Virus record (IMG/VR): IMGVR_UViG_3300047300_000955
Span: 1 to 37,834 of that record
Length of the DNA: 37,834 nt
Source of the DNA: a virus
Strand: one strand, 5' to 3'
Shown in pieces: positions 23,992 to 31,621 of this stretch. Under the pieces are notes generated by a model. That model made no database searches. It saw only the letters and a list, made by a program, of their open reading frames with translations, and had not been told where the DNA came from. Each line of letters begins with the position of its first letter. Positions within the stretch are counted from its first letter, which is position 1. A program made the position numbers and the translations under genes.

Positions 23992-24302
23992 GCCTCAAAA
24001 TCACATTTTCAAAAGACCACAGTTACACCGTCGAAAACGGTACAGAGTTTCTGGAACTGTACGCAGCACTAAACGCCCACACACTTGAACCACCATTGGT
24101 CAATCGAGTAGGTGCACGAAGTTTGCTCGCCCTACGAGTAATGTTCAGCGGCAAAGGTCTCGTCAACATGGAACTTGATGACGATGCGTTCGTAGCCGAA
24201 GTTGCCAATCGTGGCATTTATCAACTTGAGGAAATCGATGGAGTGGAGAAGCCGAGCGAATTGCCGTTCGATGGGTCCAAGCCTGTTCTTCGGTCCAATT
24301 GA
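23988..24302 (+). CDS. Small partner of the amidotransferase cluster
   Basis: Not recognised. It has 104 residues, an ATG start overlapping the amidotransferase stop, and mixed alpha/beta content (SL KITFSKDHSYTVENG, ALRVMFSGKG). It has no zinc or catalytic motif. It may be a substrate or carrier, but this is guesswork based on gene order. Its end overlaps the WhiB gene by 65 bases. Confidence 0.6.
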   Translation: MSLKITFSKDHSYTVENGTEFLELYAALNAHTLEPPLVNRVGARSLLALRVMFSGKGLVNMELDDDAFVAEVANRGIYQLEEIDGVEKPSELPFDGSKPVLRSN

Positions 24303-24696
24303 GGAAACCCACGCTGAGCGCATCTACCGAGAAGCACAAGCCAAAAATGTTTGCAGCCAATGCGATGTGGCTGGTGACTGCCTCGTCGAAGGTCAAGCCG
24401 AAGAGGGCATTTGGGGCGGTCTAACGGACGCAGAGCGCCGCAGGCAGACCCAACGCTCCAGATACTCGCCACCACGAATTACACCCGTTGTGATGCGAAC
24501 AGAAGGGCATGAGGACGATTCCGATACCGAACCGTGGACACCTCTTGAGTCTTTTGAAAATGTCATGCTTTTTCGTCGAGACTCAAAGAAATCGTGGCAC
24601 GGCTCAGAATTCATTCTTGTAAAAAACGGGATTGTTGTGACCATCACCACAGACTTGACCGAAGCGTACGCCCGTTACCACACTCTGCTAGGGTGA
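24238..24696 (+). CDS. whiB: WhiB-family iron-sulfur regulator with C-terminal extension
   Basis: A protein of 152 residues. The four cluster ligands are Cys9, Cys39, Cys42 and Cys48 in the C...CxxCx5C pattern, followed by the turn GIWGG (57-61) and LTDAERRRQ, the classical WhiB signature. ATG 24238 behind GAGGA is needed to include Cys9 and gives a 65-base overlap with the previous gene. Residues 80-152 are an added domain (beta/alpha, ending in DLTEAYARYHTLLG) that ordinary WhiB proteins lack. Phage WhiB proteins can reprogram sigma-factor-dependent transcription or block host WhiB. The family is essentially restricted to actinobacteria and their phages. Confidence 0.9.
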   Translation: MEWRSRANCRSMGPSLFFGPIEETHAERIYREAQAKNVCSQCDVAGDCLVEGQAEEGIWGGLTDAERRRQTQRSRYSPPRITPVVMRTEGHEDDSDTEPWTPLESFENVMLFRRDSKKSWHGSEFILVKNGIVVTITTDLTEAYARYHTLLG

Positions 24697-24712
24697 CACC
24701 CGTCTGCAGACA

Positions 24713-24776
24713 GTCAGCATCCCCTTCCCCCAGCGCAGTTGTTTCCCTCTTTTTCTTTCTGCGCTGGGGGGCTGAC
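24713..24776 (+). other. Long two-part RNA hairpin between whiB and ParB-like genes
   Basis: A perfect 12-base stem (CCCCCAGCGCAG 24727-24738 with 24759-24770) is extended by GTCAGC 24713-24718 with GCTGAC 24771-24776, leaving an 8-base bulge on the 5' side. The 20-base loop is pyrimidine-rich. AGTTGT in the loop can pair instead with ACAACT downstream. No U-run follows, so it is not a plain intrinsic terminator. Confidence 0.65.
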
Positions 24777-24792
24777 AACTTGAAAGGACCCG

Positions 24793-25380
24793 ATGCCTCC
24801 TCGCTCAAAGCCCATCTCAAAGGACCCAACAGCCAAGGTTGAGCAAACGCCTCTGGAGCAATTGCTTCCACATCCGATGAATCCCCGTCGAGGAAACATT
24901 GACAAGATTGTGGAGTCCATCAAGGTCAACGGCTGGTTCGGTGTAATCGTCGCTCAAAAATCCACCAAGTACATTCTTGCGGGCAATCACCGCTGGCAAG
25001 CAGCCCGACAGTTGGGGATTGAGTCTGTCCCCGTCATGTGGCTCGACTGCTCCAATGCCGAGGGCAAGAAAATTCTTCTGGCTGACAACAAAATGAACGA
25101 CATGGCTGGTTATGCGAATGACACGCTGCAGGAACTTTTACGCTCGGTTCTTGCCGATGACGACCTTCGGGGAACGGGATTTGACGCTACGGACATCGAA
25201 GCACTGGTAGACGAAGTCACGGACGAACCTGACGACAAGCGCAAGCGCAACCTCGAGCCATTCCACGACACATTTTTTCTGGTCCGCTGCCCCATTACCG
25301 AGCAAGGTCGAGTGATGCAACTGCTGACTAATGCGATGCAGGAAATCGAAGGCGTGGAGATTGCCTCGGCAACAAACTGA
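24793..25380 (+). CDS. ParB-like nuclease-domain protein
   Basis: A protein of 195 residues. Residues 20-100 have the ParB/Srx-type fold motifs: LEQLLPHPMNPRRGNIDKIV, ILAGNHRWQAARQLG and ADNKMNDMA. Unlike partition ParB it lacks the central DNA-binding HTH and is followed by an acidic linker and a C-terminal alpha/beta segment. In phages such proteins commonly sit beside methyltransferases, as here. ATG follows GAAAGGACCCG. Confidence 0.8.
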   Translation: MPPRSKPISKDPTAKVEQTPLEQLLPHPMNPRRGNIDKIVESIKVNGWFGVIVAQKSTKYILAGNHRWQAARQLGIESVPVMWLDCSNAEGKKILLADNKMNDMAGYANDTLQELLRSVLADDDLRGTGFDATDIEALVDEVTDEPDDKRKRNLEPFHDTFFLVRCPITEQGRVMQLLTNAMQEIEGVEIASATN

Positions 25381-25961
25381 TGAGCCGCAGGATTTACACC
25401 GAGAACAGTCACCTGTCCTCCAAAGCACGAATCCGTGCCGATTACATGGAGTCAACAGGCAAAACTGAGTGGTATGTCCTCGATGCGTTTGCAGGGGAAG
25501 GCAAAGTGTGGGACCGAGTACGGGAACTTTTACCCGAACATAAAATCACCTATCTTGGCATCGACAAAAAGAAATACACCCGCCCCGATGTCATCATGGG
25601 GGAAAACCAAAAAATCATGCGGGGTCTGGAACTCGACAAGTTCGACTTGATTGACCTTGACGCTTTCGGCTTCCCATGGGAACAACTTGAAATCTGCGCC
25701 AAACTCGCACCCAATGTCCCCGTCGCTTCGACCGCCATCTCGGTCACGCTCGGACCAACACCGTACGGTGTGCTCAAAGCCGCTGGTATCCCAAAAGAGT
25801 GGACCTCGGGGAAAGAGATACCCCACGCTCTCTTCAATCGCTGGCGCTGGGGCTTCTGGGAGCACTTCTGCTGGTCTCTGGGGTACAGGACCACAGACTA
25901 CGAATTGCACAACGACAAGCCGTCTGTGAAGCGCTACGAAATTCTTACTCGGGATAGTTGA
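25380..25961 (+). CDS. SAM-dependent methyltransferase-like protein
   Basis: A protein of 193 residues overlapping the ParB-like stop by one base. Motif I is VLDAFAGEGKVW, motif II GIDKKKY, and the catalytic-type motif is DLIDLDAFGFPWEQL, which resembles the DxDPFG of Trm1-like RNA methyltransferases more than the DPPY of DNA amino-methyltransferases. The target could be phage DNA, tRNA or another substrate. The pairing with a ParB-like gene suggests the two act together. Confidence 0.7.
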   Translation: MSRRIYTENSHLSSKARIRADYMESTGKTEWYVLDAFAGEGKVWDRVRELLPEHKITYLGIDKKKYTRPDVIMGENQKIMRGLELDKFDLIDLDAFGFPWEQLEICAKLAPNVPVASTAISVTLGPTPYGVLKAAGIPKEWTSGKEIPHALFNRWRWGFWEHFCWSLGYRTTDYELHNDKPSVKRYEILTRDS

Positions 25962-25986
25962 CATTTACTCCAGCGGGGTGTAGTTT
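25958..25986 (+). promoter_or_regulatory. Sigma70-like promoter before 26010
   Basis: TTGACA, 17-base spacer, TAGTTT, at the methyltransferase stop. GTGTAGTTTC at its end is shared with the promoter at 19967. Confidence 0.8.
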
Positions 25987-26009
25987 CCTACATCAACGAA
26001 CGGAGGACC

Positions 26010-26165
26010 ATGACAACAGATGTCACCCAAACACTCATTGACGAGCGAGACCGTGCTCGAACACTGGCGCAACTTCTTGAAGAAGAACTCGCTCAAGCGC
26101 TTGAACTAATTGACACTCTCAACTCAAAACTGGCTGGTCTTGAAGGAGGAACCAATGCCCAATGA
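26010..26165 (+). CDS. Coiled-coil protein, 51 residues
   Basis: A small helical protein with heptad-like Leu spacing (RTLAQLLEEELAQALELID). ATG follows CGGAGGACC. Its 3' end contains the ribosome site of the next gene. Confidence 0.6.
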   Translation: MTTDVTQTLIDERDRARTLAQLLEEELAQALELIDTLNSKLAGLEGGTNAQ

Positions 26166-26463
26166 AACATCCGCATACCGTGACGGTCAATGGGTCGAAC
26201 TCAATCGACCAATCGCTCACGGCAAATATGCCACCTACTCAAATTACGCCTGCCGATGCGATGACTGCCGCAAGGCACACAACGAGTGGCACCGTCAATA
26301 CCGCCAAACCGAAGGCGGACGAAAGCGCACACTCGTAGCCAACCGCAAAGCACGACTGGTCCAAACCGAATGTGCCGAATGGTTGAAACAGAACCACCCA
26401 GACATCTACAACTCAATCGCAGATGCCGTCAACGAAAAAGTCGAGGCGGAGGTCAACTTCTAG
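26155..26463 (+). CDS. Small zinc-binding actinophage protein
   Basis: A protein of 102 residues starting behind GAAGGAGG. The motif HGKYATYSNYACRCDDCRKA followed by basic helices (NEWHRQYRQT) matches a recurring small phage protein with a CxCxxC cluster. Function unknown, possibly nucleic-acid binding. Confidence 0.65.
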   Translation: MPNETSAYRDGQWVELNRPIAHGKYATYSNYACRCDDCRKAHNEWHRQYRQTEGGRKRTLVANRKARLVQTECAEWLKQNHPDIYNSIADAVNEKVEAEVNF

Positions 26464-26807
26464 TGGCGTTCCAAAACATCACCCAAATCAGAGAAGCAAA
26501 CGACCGAATCGGGCAATTCTGGTTCAGCCAGCAAGCAATGCGATGGTTCAACACACGCATCGAAAGCGCCGTGTATGTCACAAATGACATGTCGTACTTT
26601 TTGACAAGTGAACACGACGACCACGGACAAGCATGGTTCGGGGAACGCCGCTACAGCATCCGCCAATGCGATGCACAAGGAATAGTTGACACAGTCGGGG
26701 AATTTGGTGCTTACTTCACTCTTGATGAAGCACGAATGGCTGTGTGGGACATCATCAGAAACAAAGAAAAGGTAGAAACAAATGCAGAACACGGAAACAA
26801 TGGCTGA
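26463..26807 (+). CDS. Conserved small phage protein, unknown function
   Basis: A protein of 114 residues with a GTG start in the stop-start overlap (TAGTG). The opening ITQIREANDRIGQFWFSQQA and the later RRYSIRQCDAQGIVDTVGEF resemble a family seen in many actinophages near small zinc proteins. No catalytic residues are apparent. Confidence 0.6.
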   Translation: MAFQNITQIREANDRIGQFWFSQQAMRWFNTRIESAVYVTNDMSYFLTSEHDDHGQAWFGERRYSIRQCDAQGIVDTVGEFGAYFTLDEARMAVWDIIRNKEKVETNAEHGNNG

Positions 26808-27000
26808 AGCATCAGTCACGCTCCATCGTCATCTTGAGGTGCTGGACCAGCGAGACAAAGCAGTAAGGATGATGCACCTTCTGGCTTTTGCGTTGAAGAG
26901 TGTTGAGGAAAACCCAACCCGACTCAAGACATGGCACAAAGCGTATGACGCAATCAAAGACTACGAATCACTGTGCTGGCAGTTGGGAGAATCATCATGA
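26782..27000 (+). CDS. Small helical protein
   Basis: Not recognised. It has 72 residues (ATG 26800 is another possible start) and is all helical with a Trp/Tyr-containing C-terminus. It overlaps both neighbours. Confidence 0.5.
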   Translation: MQNTETMAEASVTLHRHLEVLDQRDKAVRMMHLLAFALKSVEENPTRLKTWHKAYDAIKDYESLCWQLGESS

Positions 27001-27074
27001 TGATTTACTTCCTCTGCGGCGTATGTTACGCCATTGGTGTTTTTGTCGGCTCACGGGACAAATATGACCACTGA
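26997..27074 (+). CDS. Tiny membrane protein, 25 residues
   Basis: One hydrophobic segment (MIYFLCGVCYAIGVFVG) followed by SRDKYDH. It starts in an ATGA overlap and its stop lies inside the next gene, which supports translation. See also 27731 and 28488 for similar peptides. Confidence 0.5.
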   Translation: MMIYFLCGVCYAIGVFVGSRDKYDH

Positions 27075-27303
27075 CATTGTGGCTCGGTTGCTTGACTCGG
27101 ATGGCTACCCACGAACAATTGGTTGGCTAGACCCAACGATGATTGCCGATGCGGTGCATGAGATTGAGCGCCTACGGACAGAGATTGAACGCCTAAGAAG
27201 CGAACTGGCTGACTGGCAACGCACCGTCAGAGCATTAGAAGCGGCAGCGGCAGAACAGGGCAACATTCCTGAAATGAACCTTGAAGGAGAGGAGTGGCTA
27301 TGA
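27064..27303 (+). CDS. Coiled-coil protein with Leu heptads
   Basis: A protein of 79 residues. Residues 25-65 form a strong coiled coil (IERLRTEIERLRSELADWQR). Start ATG 27064 lies within the end of the tiny membrane gene. It may dimerise with a neighbouring product. Confidence 0.6.
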   Translation: MTTDIVARLLDSDGYPRTIGWLDPTMIADAVHEIERLRTEIERLRSELADWQRTVRALEAAAAEQGNIPEMNLEGEEWL

Positions 27304-27503
27304 GTAAAAGCATCGTGGGGACGCACGAACTACTTGACTGCATCACTCATGCGATTATGACGAATAATGTCAGCAAAATCGAAGTATCGCCAGAAACAAA
27401 CCAAGTCCAAGTGACAATGACCGTCACCCCGCTACTGGTTCAAACCCTGATTGGTAGCGCAACCGTACAACCGAAAAAGAAATGGAAACCCAATGAGAAG
27501 TAA
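27300..27503 (+). CDS. Small unknown protein
   Basis: Not recognised. It has 67 residues: an N-terminal helix, then an IEVSPETNQVQVTMTVTP strand region and a basic end. ATGA overlap with the previous gene. Confidence 0.55.
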   Translation: MSKSIVGTHELLDCITHAIMTNNVSKIEVSPETNQVQVTMTVTPLLVQTLIGSATVQPKKKWKPNEK

Positions 27504-27729
27504 CTACAACCCAGCCCGCTACCGCACACAGTCCACTTCGACACGACTGTACGAATCACAAGAGGCGCACGGCAAAACCCTTGAAGAACTCGAGCAGGTC
27601 AAGAAAGAACTCGCTCTTGAGCGTCGAATCTCGGACGGTCTGTACTTCGCCATCAGAAGTGGCGACCTTGAAAGCATGAAAGCCGCATGCGAAGTGTATC
27701 GACAGCCCCGCCCTACAGATGGGGAATGA
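27493..27729 (+). CDS. Small helical protein
   Basis: A protein of 78 residues with basic N-terminus and a helical core (TLEELEQVKKELALERRI). It overlaps the preceding gene by 11 bases. Function unknown. Confidence 0.55.
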   Translation: MRSNYNPARYRTQSTSTRLYESQEAHGKTLEELEQVKKELALERRISDGLYFAIRSGDLESMKAACEVYRQPRPTDGE

Positions 27730-27730
27730 A

Positions 27731-27811
27731 ATGGCTGACTTCATCTCGATGATGATTCTTTACGGTGCGCTAGTGTCCATCGGAATTCTCATCGGACAGA
27801 AATTCAAATGA
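27731..27811 (+). CDS. Tiny membrane protein, 26 residues
   Basis: A single hydrophobic helix (MMILYGALVSIGILIG) and end QKFK. Its stop overlaps the start of the Gp88-like gene. Similar in size and layout to the peptide at 26997. Confidence 0.5.
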   Translation: MADFISMMILYGALVSIGILIGQKFK

Positions 27812-28491
27812 CACTGCTCAAGAACAACAACCGAGACCTCAAAAGAGACAAAATCTGGGTGTGGTCACTCCCCGCATGGATAACAAACCTTCCAGACGGG
27901 TCACGACTCAACACCTGCCCATCAGCGGGGGTATGCGCCAAAGCCTGCTACGCCCGCAAAGGCACCTTTAGGTTCTCGAATGTTCTTGCAGCACACACCA
28001 GAAATCTGATGATGATTCTTGACGACATTGACGGATGGCAGCAACAAATGCTTACCGAGTTGGACCATCCTCGGATGCGAAACGCTTGGGTCCGTATTCA
28101 CGACGGGGGGGATTTCTTCAGCGAAGAGTATCTCCAAGCATGGCTACACATCATGCGGGAAACACTCGATGTAAATTTCTACTGCTACACCAAAGAAGTC
28201 GAAATGTTCAAACGAGTCGTTGAATCAAACTGCCCACCCAACTTCAAGTTCGTCTACTCCTATGGGGGGAAACACGACAACCTCATCACCGACACCGACC
28301 GTCAATGCGATGTGTTCCCCACCGAAGAGGCAATGCTCGAAGCAGGATTTCACGACCAAGGCGAAAGCGACCTTCACGCAGTCCTAGGACCACACAAAGT
28401 CGGCATCGTCATCAACAACCATGTCGGAGCAGTCAAAGCCATGAACGGCTTATCCATGCGACAACAACAAGCCCAACTAAGGAAAAAATGA
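27808..28491 (+). CDS. Gp88-like phage protein
   Basis: A protein of 227 residues similar to the mycobacteriophage gene product 88 family: LNTCPSAGVCAKACYARKGT with clustered Cys, FSNVLAAHTRN, VRIHDGGDFFSEEY and FYCYTKEVEMF. The Cys cluster could hold metal or an iron-sulfur centre, and the alpha/beta pattern hints at a barrel, but the function is not established. Confidence 0.75.
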   Translation: MTLLKNNNRDLKRDKIWVWSLPAWITNLPDGSRLNTCPSAGVCAKACYARKGTFRFSNVLAAHTRNLMMILDDIDGWQQQMLTELDHPRMRNAWVRIHDGGDFFSEEYLQAWLHIMRETLDVNFYCYTKEVEMFKRVVESNCPPNFKFVYSYGGKHDNLITDTDRQCDVFPTEEAMLEAGFHDQGESDLHAVLGPHKVGIVINNHVGAVKAMNGLSMRQQQAQLRKK

Positions 28492-28604
28492 TTCCCTACA
28501 TCATCTGGATAACAATTCTTGCCCCGTTCCTCGACGGACCATCATTCAAAGTTACAGCCATTCTTTCCGCCGTGCTTTGGTACATGAGGGCAACACCAGA
28601 ATGA
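28488..28604 (+). CDS. Small membrane protein, 38 residues
   Basis: Two hydrophobic stretches (YIIWITILAPFL and VTAILSAVLWYM). The start overlaps the Gp88-like stop as ATGA and the stop overlaps the next gene the same way. The third tiny membrane peptide in this operon. Confidence 0.5.
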   Translation: MIPYIIWITILAPFLDGPSFKVTAILSAVLWYMRATPE

Positions 28605-29005
28605 CACGCCGCAGAAAACAAGACGGATTTCTTCGTCGTCTCCCAGCAGAACACATCCTTCGGCACTTCAAATGGGAAGAGAACGACACCGCACTCGCAC
28701 TACGCCTCGGGACCACACGCAATAAAATACGCAAGATGCGATTCCCCGACGCAACAATCACATGGCTCGAAGCAGACCGATTCGCAATCAACGGCGGAAC
28801 ACACCCAGCCTTCATCTGGGGAGAGTTATGGATGTGTGAACTAAGCCCCGTTGAGGAGACACAGACCACCGACACACATACGATGCACCTCCCACCAACG
28901 GAGGAACCATGCAATCAATCCCGCAAATCACGCTCACGCTCAACGAAGCCCGCATCATCCAAGACATCCTCCGCCATGTCTCAACCTCAAACCACGCAGT
29001 CGTAG
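28601..29005 (+). CDS. HTH-containing protein with long overlapping tail
   Basis: A protein of 134 residues. Residues 1-60 look like a DNA-binding helix-turn-helix (HFKWEENDTALALRLGTTRN). After residue 85 the sequence becomes Ser/Thr-rich, and its last 97 bases overlap the next gene in another frame. The true functional part is probably the first two thirds. Confidence 0.5.
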   Translation: MTRRRKQDGFLRRLPAEHILRHFKWEENDTALALRLGTTRNKIRKMRFPDATITWLEADRFAINGGTHPAFIWGELWMCELSPVEETQTTDTHTMHLPPTEEPCNQSRKSRSRSTKPASSKTSSAMSQPQTTQS

Positions 29006-29094
29006 AAGCCTCCTTCACCATGTACAACGCTCTCCAGCAGCGCATCGACACACCACCCACCTGCATTTGCAGCAACGGCGCACCTGTGCGATAG
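28909..29094 (+). CDS. Small protein, 61 residues
   Basis: The start follows a strong GGAGG site five bases upstream. The sequence ITLTLNEARIIQDILRHVST is helical, and the C-terminus has CICSNG. It overlaps the tail of the gene above by 97 bases; its ribosome site makes it the better-supported reading of the overlap. Confidence 0.55.
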   Translation: MQSIPQITLTLNEARIIQDILRHVSTSNHAVVEASFTMYNALQQRIDTPPTCICSNGAPVR

Positions 29095-29101
29095 TGAAAA
29101 C

Positions 29102-29392
29102 ATGGCAGTACGGCACTACACATACAACCTGACAACCACACCAACGGAACTCACCGTCATCTACGACACCGAATCAAACCGCCGTGGAATGACAATCATC
29201 TTCAATACGGACAAAGTCAACAACGACACAACAATGATTGGCGGCTCAGGAGTCACGGGGACAGATTTCGGACTACACCTCGACGCAGACCAATCAATGA
29301 CCGTCCAAGGCGAATTCAACTACAAAGACCGCTTCTACGCCAGAGCCAAAACAACCACATCAATCCTTCATGTGATGGTCATCGGGGGCTGA
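29102..29392 (+). CDS. Small beta-rich protein, possibly structural
   Basis: A protein of 96 residues made mostly of beta strands (TYNLTTTPTELTVIYDTE, then MTIIFNTDKV and SILHVMVIGG). It has no recognised family. No clear ribosome site precedes ATG. Beta-sandwich proteins of this size near terminase genes are often head or tail decorations. Confidence 0.55.
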   Translation: MAVRHYTYNLTTTPTELTVIYDTESNRRGMTIIFNTDKVNNDTTMIGGSGVTGTDFGLHLDADQSMTVQGEFNYKDRFYARAKTTTSILHVMVIGG

Positions 29393-29393
29393 C

Positions 29394-29573
29394 ATGCTCG
29401 ACTGCGACAACTGCGGCAGTCCCTACAACCCAACAGGCTCACGCTGGCGCTGCCCCACATGCGGCTGGAAAAACACATGCTGTGAAGGCGAAGCACAACC
29501 CTCCTGTAGTAGCATCGACACTCATGGGACGACCACTCAAACTGACCCCGAAGGTCCAAGAACAAATCTGTAA
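29394..29573 (+). CDS. Zinc-ribbon protein, 59 residues
   Basis: CDNCGSPYNP...WRCPTCGWKN is a clear two-CxxC zinc ribbon, followed by CC and a polar tail. It starts one base after the previous stop and overlaps the terminase small subunit gene by 50 bases. Confidence 0.55.
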   Translation: MLDCDNCGSPYNPTGSRWRCPTCGWKNTCCEGEAQPSCSSIDTHGTTTQTDPEGPRTNL

Positions 29574-29937
29574 CGCCATCAAAGCAGGCAGTTACTCAGA
29601 AATCGCAGCCCGCTACGCAGGCGTAGGCTCAGCAACCTTCTACAAATGGATGGCGCTCGGAGACGGCGACTCAGCAGAATCCCCCTACAAAGAGTTTCGA
29701 GAGGCAGTAGAAAACGCCCGAGCAGCCGCAGAAGTGCGAAACATCGGACTCATCCAACAAGCCGCCAACAACGGCACATGGCAAGCCGCAGCGTGGTATC
29801 TCGAACGCACAAGCCCCGCACGATGGGGACGACGCTCCGCTCTCGAGGTCACAGGAGCCGAAGGCGGACCCGTCAAAATCGATGTCTCCATTGACGAACT
29901 CGAAGCCAAGGTCGCCAAACTGCTACCCAAAGAATGA
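29524..29937 (+). CDS. Terminase small subunit
   Basis: A protein of 137 residues. Residues 5-45 form the DNA-binding helix-turn-helix (YSEIAARYAGVGSATFYKWM). The middle has the typical FREAVENARAAAEVRNIGLI and AAWYLERTSPARWG segments, and the acidic C-terminus (VSIDELEAKVAKLL) should contact the large subunit. It recognises phage DNA for packaging. Overlap with the next gene is ATGA. Confidence 0.85.
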   Translation: MGRPLKLTPKVQEQICNAIKAGSYSEIAARYAGVGSATFYKWMALGDGDSAESPYKEFREAVENARAAAEVRNIGLIQQAANNGTWQAAAWYLERTSPARWGRRSALEVTGAEGGPVKIDVSIDELEAKVAKLLPKE

Positions 29938-31565
29938 GCGACATAATCAACGCCACAACAGGGTCGCAACAGTTAATGCGATTCCTGTCTGCGGCAGAAC
30001 CCGCCGAGCGCCGCAAGTTTTTTGCTGAACTCAATCCCGAGGACAGAGTCGCCGTCGCAAACCTGTTGGACCTTATGGGCGAGAATCCATGGAGCCGCTT
30101 CAGAACGGACCCTGTGGGCTTCATAACCGAAGGAATGGGTGAAACCATCTGGTCGAAGCAAAGAGAGATTCTGGAGTCTGTCAGAGACAACAAACGAACC
30201 GCTGTCCCAGCGTGTCACGGTCTCGGCAAATCCCACTTGGCAGCCAGAGCAGTCTGCTGGTGGGTCGCAAGCCACCCGCCCCAGACCACCATGGTTGTCA
30301 CGACCGCAACCACTTTCCGTCAAGTGCGAAACATCCTCTGGCGAGAAATCCGCCGTGTATCAAGCCGACACGATTTTGGGGGAGAAGTTCTCACCGTCGA
30401 ATGGAAATTCCAAGGGACCGTCACAGCGTTCGGATTCGCTCCACAAGCCCACGACGAAACCGCTGTGCAAGGTATCCACGCCCCGAATCTTTTGGTTGTT
30501 GTGGACGAGGCTGGCGGTCTTTCAGAGACAATTGGCAACGCTCTCGAAGGTCTAATGACGGGCGACCATACTCGATTGCTTCTCCTCGGAAACCCTCCGA
30601 CAGACAACGAAGATTCATGGTTTGAACGAGCCTGCAACAGCCCGAACTACAATGTCATCCCTGTTCCCGTCTGGGTCACGCCGAACTTCACAGGCGAAGA
30701 AGTCGGCAACTGCAAAGCCTGCCCACCCCATATTGTGAAGCACCCACTGTCGGACCACCTCGTAGACCAAACATGGGTAGACGATGTCGTAGCCGAACTT
30801 GGCTCTGACAGCCCATTCGTTGAAGCCCGTGTCCACGCCCGATTCCCCCGTGTCACAGGCAACCGAGTCATCCCAATCACATGGCTTGAAGAAGCAGCCG
30901 CTAACGAAACCCCCATCGAGGGTGATGCGATTCGTCTCGGGGTCGATGTGGCTTCAGATGGAGGCGACGAATTCGTTATTGCACGGGCAGATGGCTACAC
31001 GGTGAAAGTTGTTCACCACGCCGCTGGCGCAGCCAACCAGAACGCCGTCGATGTCGCAGCCCGCATCCTGCAAGAGATTCACCAAGCCGAAGCCGACTCA
31101 ACAGACCTGATGCGAAACCCCGTCAGAGTCAAAATTGACACAATTGGCGTGGGCTGGGGAGTCGTCTCAATGCTGCAACGCTGGTACGACGAGCAACGCC
31201 ACCATTCGCTCATCATCCCCGTCAATGTGGCTGAACGAGCGCTCGAGGCAGACAAATTCAAGAACCAAAGAGCCGAAATGTGGTGGAACGGACGCACTCT
31301 GGTTCAACCCCAGAAAGACGGCACACCGTCTGTGCGAATTGAATCAGACCGTCGAATCCTGACGCAGTTGTCAACCCCGTCGTACCATTCGGACTCTTCG
31401 GGGCGCATCATCATCGAATCGAAGGCGAACATGAAGAAGCGTGGCATGACTAGCCCCGACCGTGGTGAGGCAATTCTTCTGGCGCTGTACGAGCCGCCGT
31501 TTGCCAATGCGAACATTGCGGTCGCCCCGATTGGTTTGGACCAGATAAATCCTTGGGCTGATTAA
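29934..31565 (+). CDS. Terminase large subunit
   Basis: A protein of 543 residues. The ATPase domain has the Walker A-type CHGLGKSHLA near residue 95 and Walker B LLVVVDEAGG near 190. The RNase H-like nuclease starts at LGVDVASDGGDEFVIARADG (around 340), and a later conserved Asp lies in VKIDTIGVGWG. It drives DNA packaging and cuts concatemers. It is followed at distance by the portal gene, as in other tailed phages, though a block of small genes separates them here. Confidence 0.95.
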   Translation: MSDIINATTGSQQLMRFLSAAEPAERRKFFAELNPEDRVAVANLLDLMGENPWSRFRTDPVGFITEGMGETIWSKQREILESVRDNKRTAVPACHGLGKSHLAARAVCWWVASHPPQTTMVVTTATTFRQVRNILWREIRRVSSRHDFGGEVLTVEWKFQGTVTAFGFAPQAHDETAVQGIHAPNLLVVVDEAGGLSETIGNALEGLMTGDHTRLLLLGNPPTDNEDSWFERACNSPNYNVIPVPVWVTPNFTGEEVGNCKACPPHIVKHPLSDHLVDQTWVDDVVAELGSDSPFVEARVHARFPRVTGNRVIPITWLEEAAANETPIEGDAIRLGVDVASDGGDEFVIARADGYTVKVVHHAAGAANQNAVDVAARILQEIHQAEADSTDLMRNPVRVKIDTIGVGWGVVSMLQRWYDEQRHHSLIIPVNVAERALEADKFKNQRAEMWWNGRTLVQPQKDGTPSVRIESDRRILTQLSTPSYHSDSSGRIIIESKANMKKRGMTSPDRGEAILLALYEPPFANANIAVAPIGLDQINPWAD

Positions 31566-31566
31566 C

Positions 31567-31595
31567 TTGCATCGCCATCCCGCATGATGTAAAAT
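31567..31595 (+). promoter_or_regulatory. Sigma70-like promoter before 31622
   Basis: TTGCAT, 17-base spacer, TAAAAT, just after the terminase stop. The leader ends with AAAGGAGG. Confidence 0.75.
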
Positions 31596-31621
31596 TCTTG
31601 TACAAGGGAAAGGAGGACCAG

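Noticed and set aside
24697-24792. Intrinsic terminator at the large hairpin
   Set aside because: The stem is strong but no U-run follows; listed as a structured element instead.
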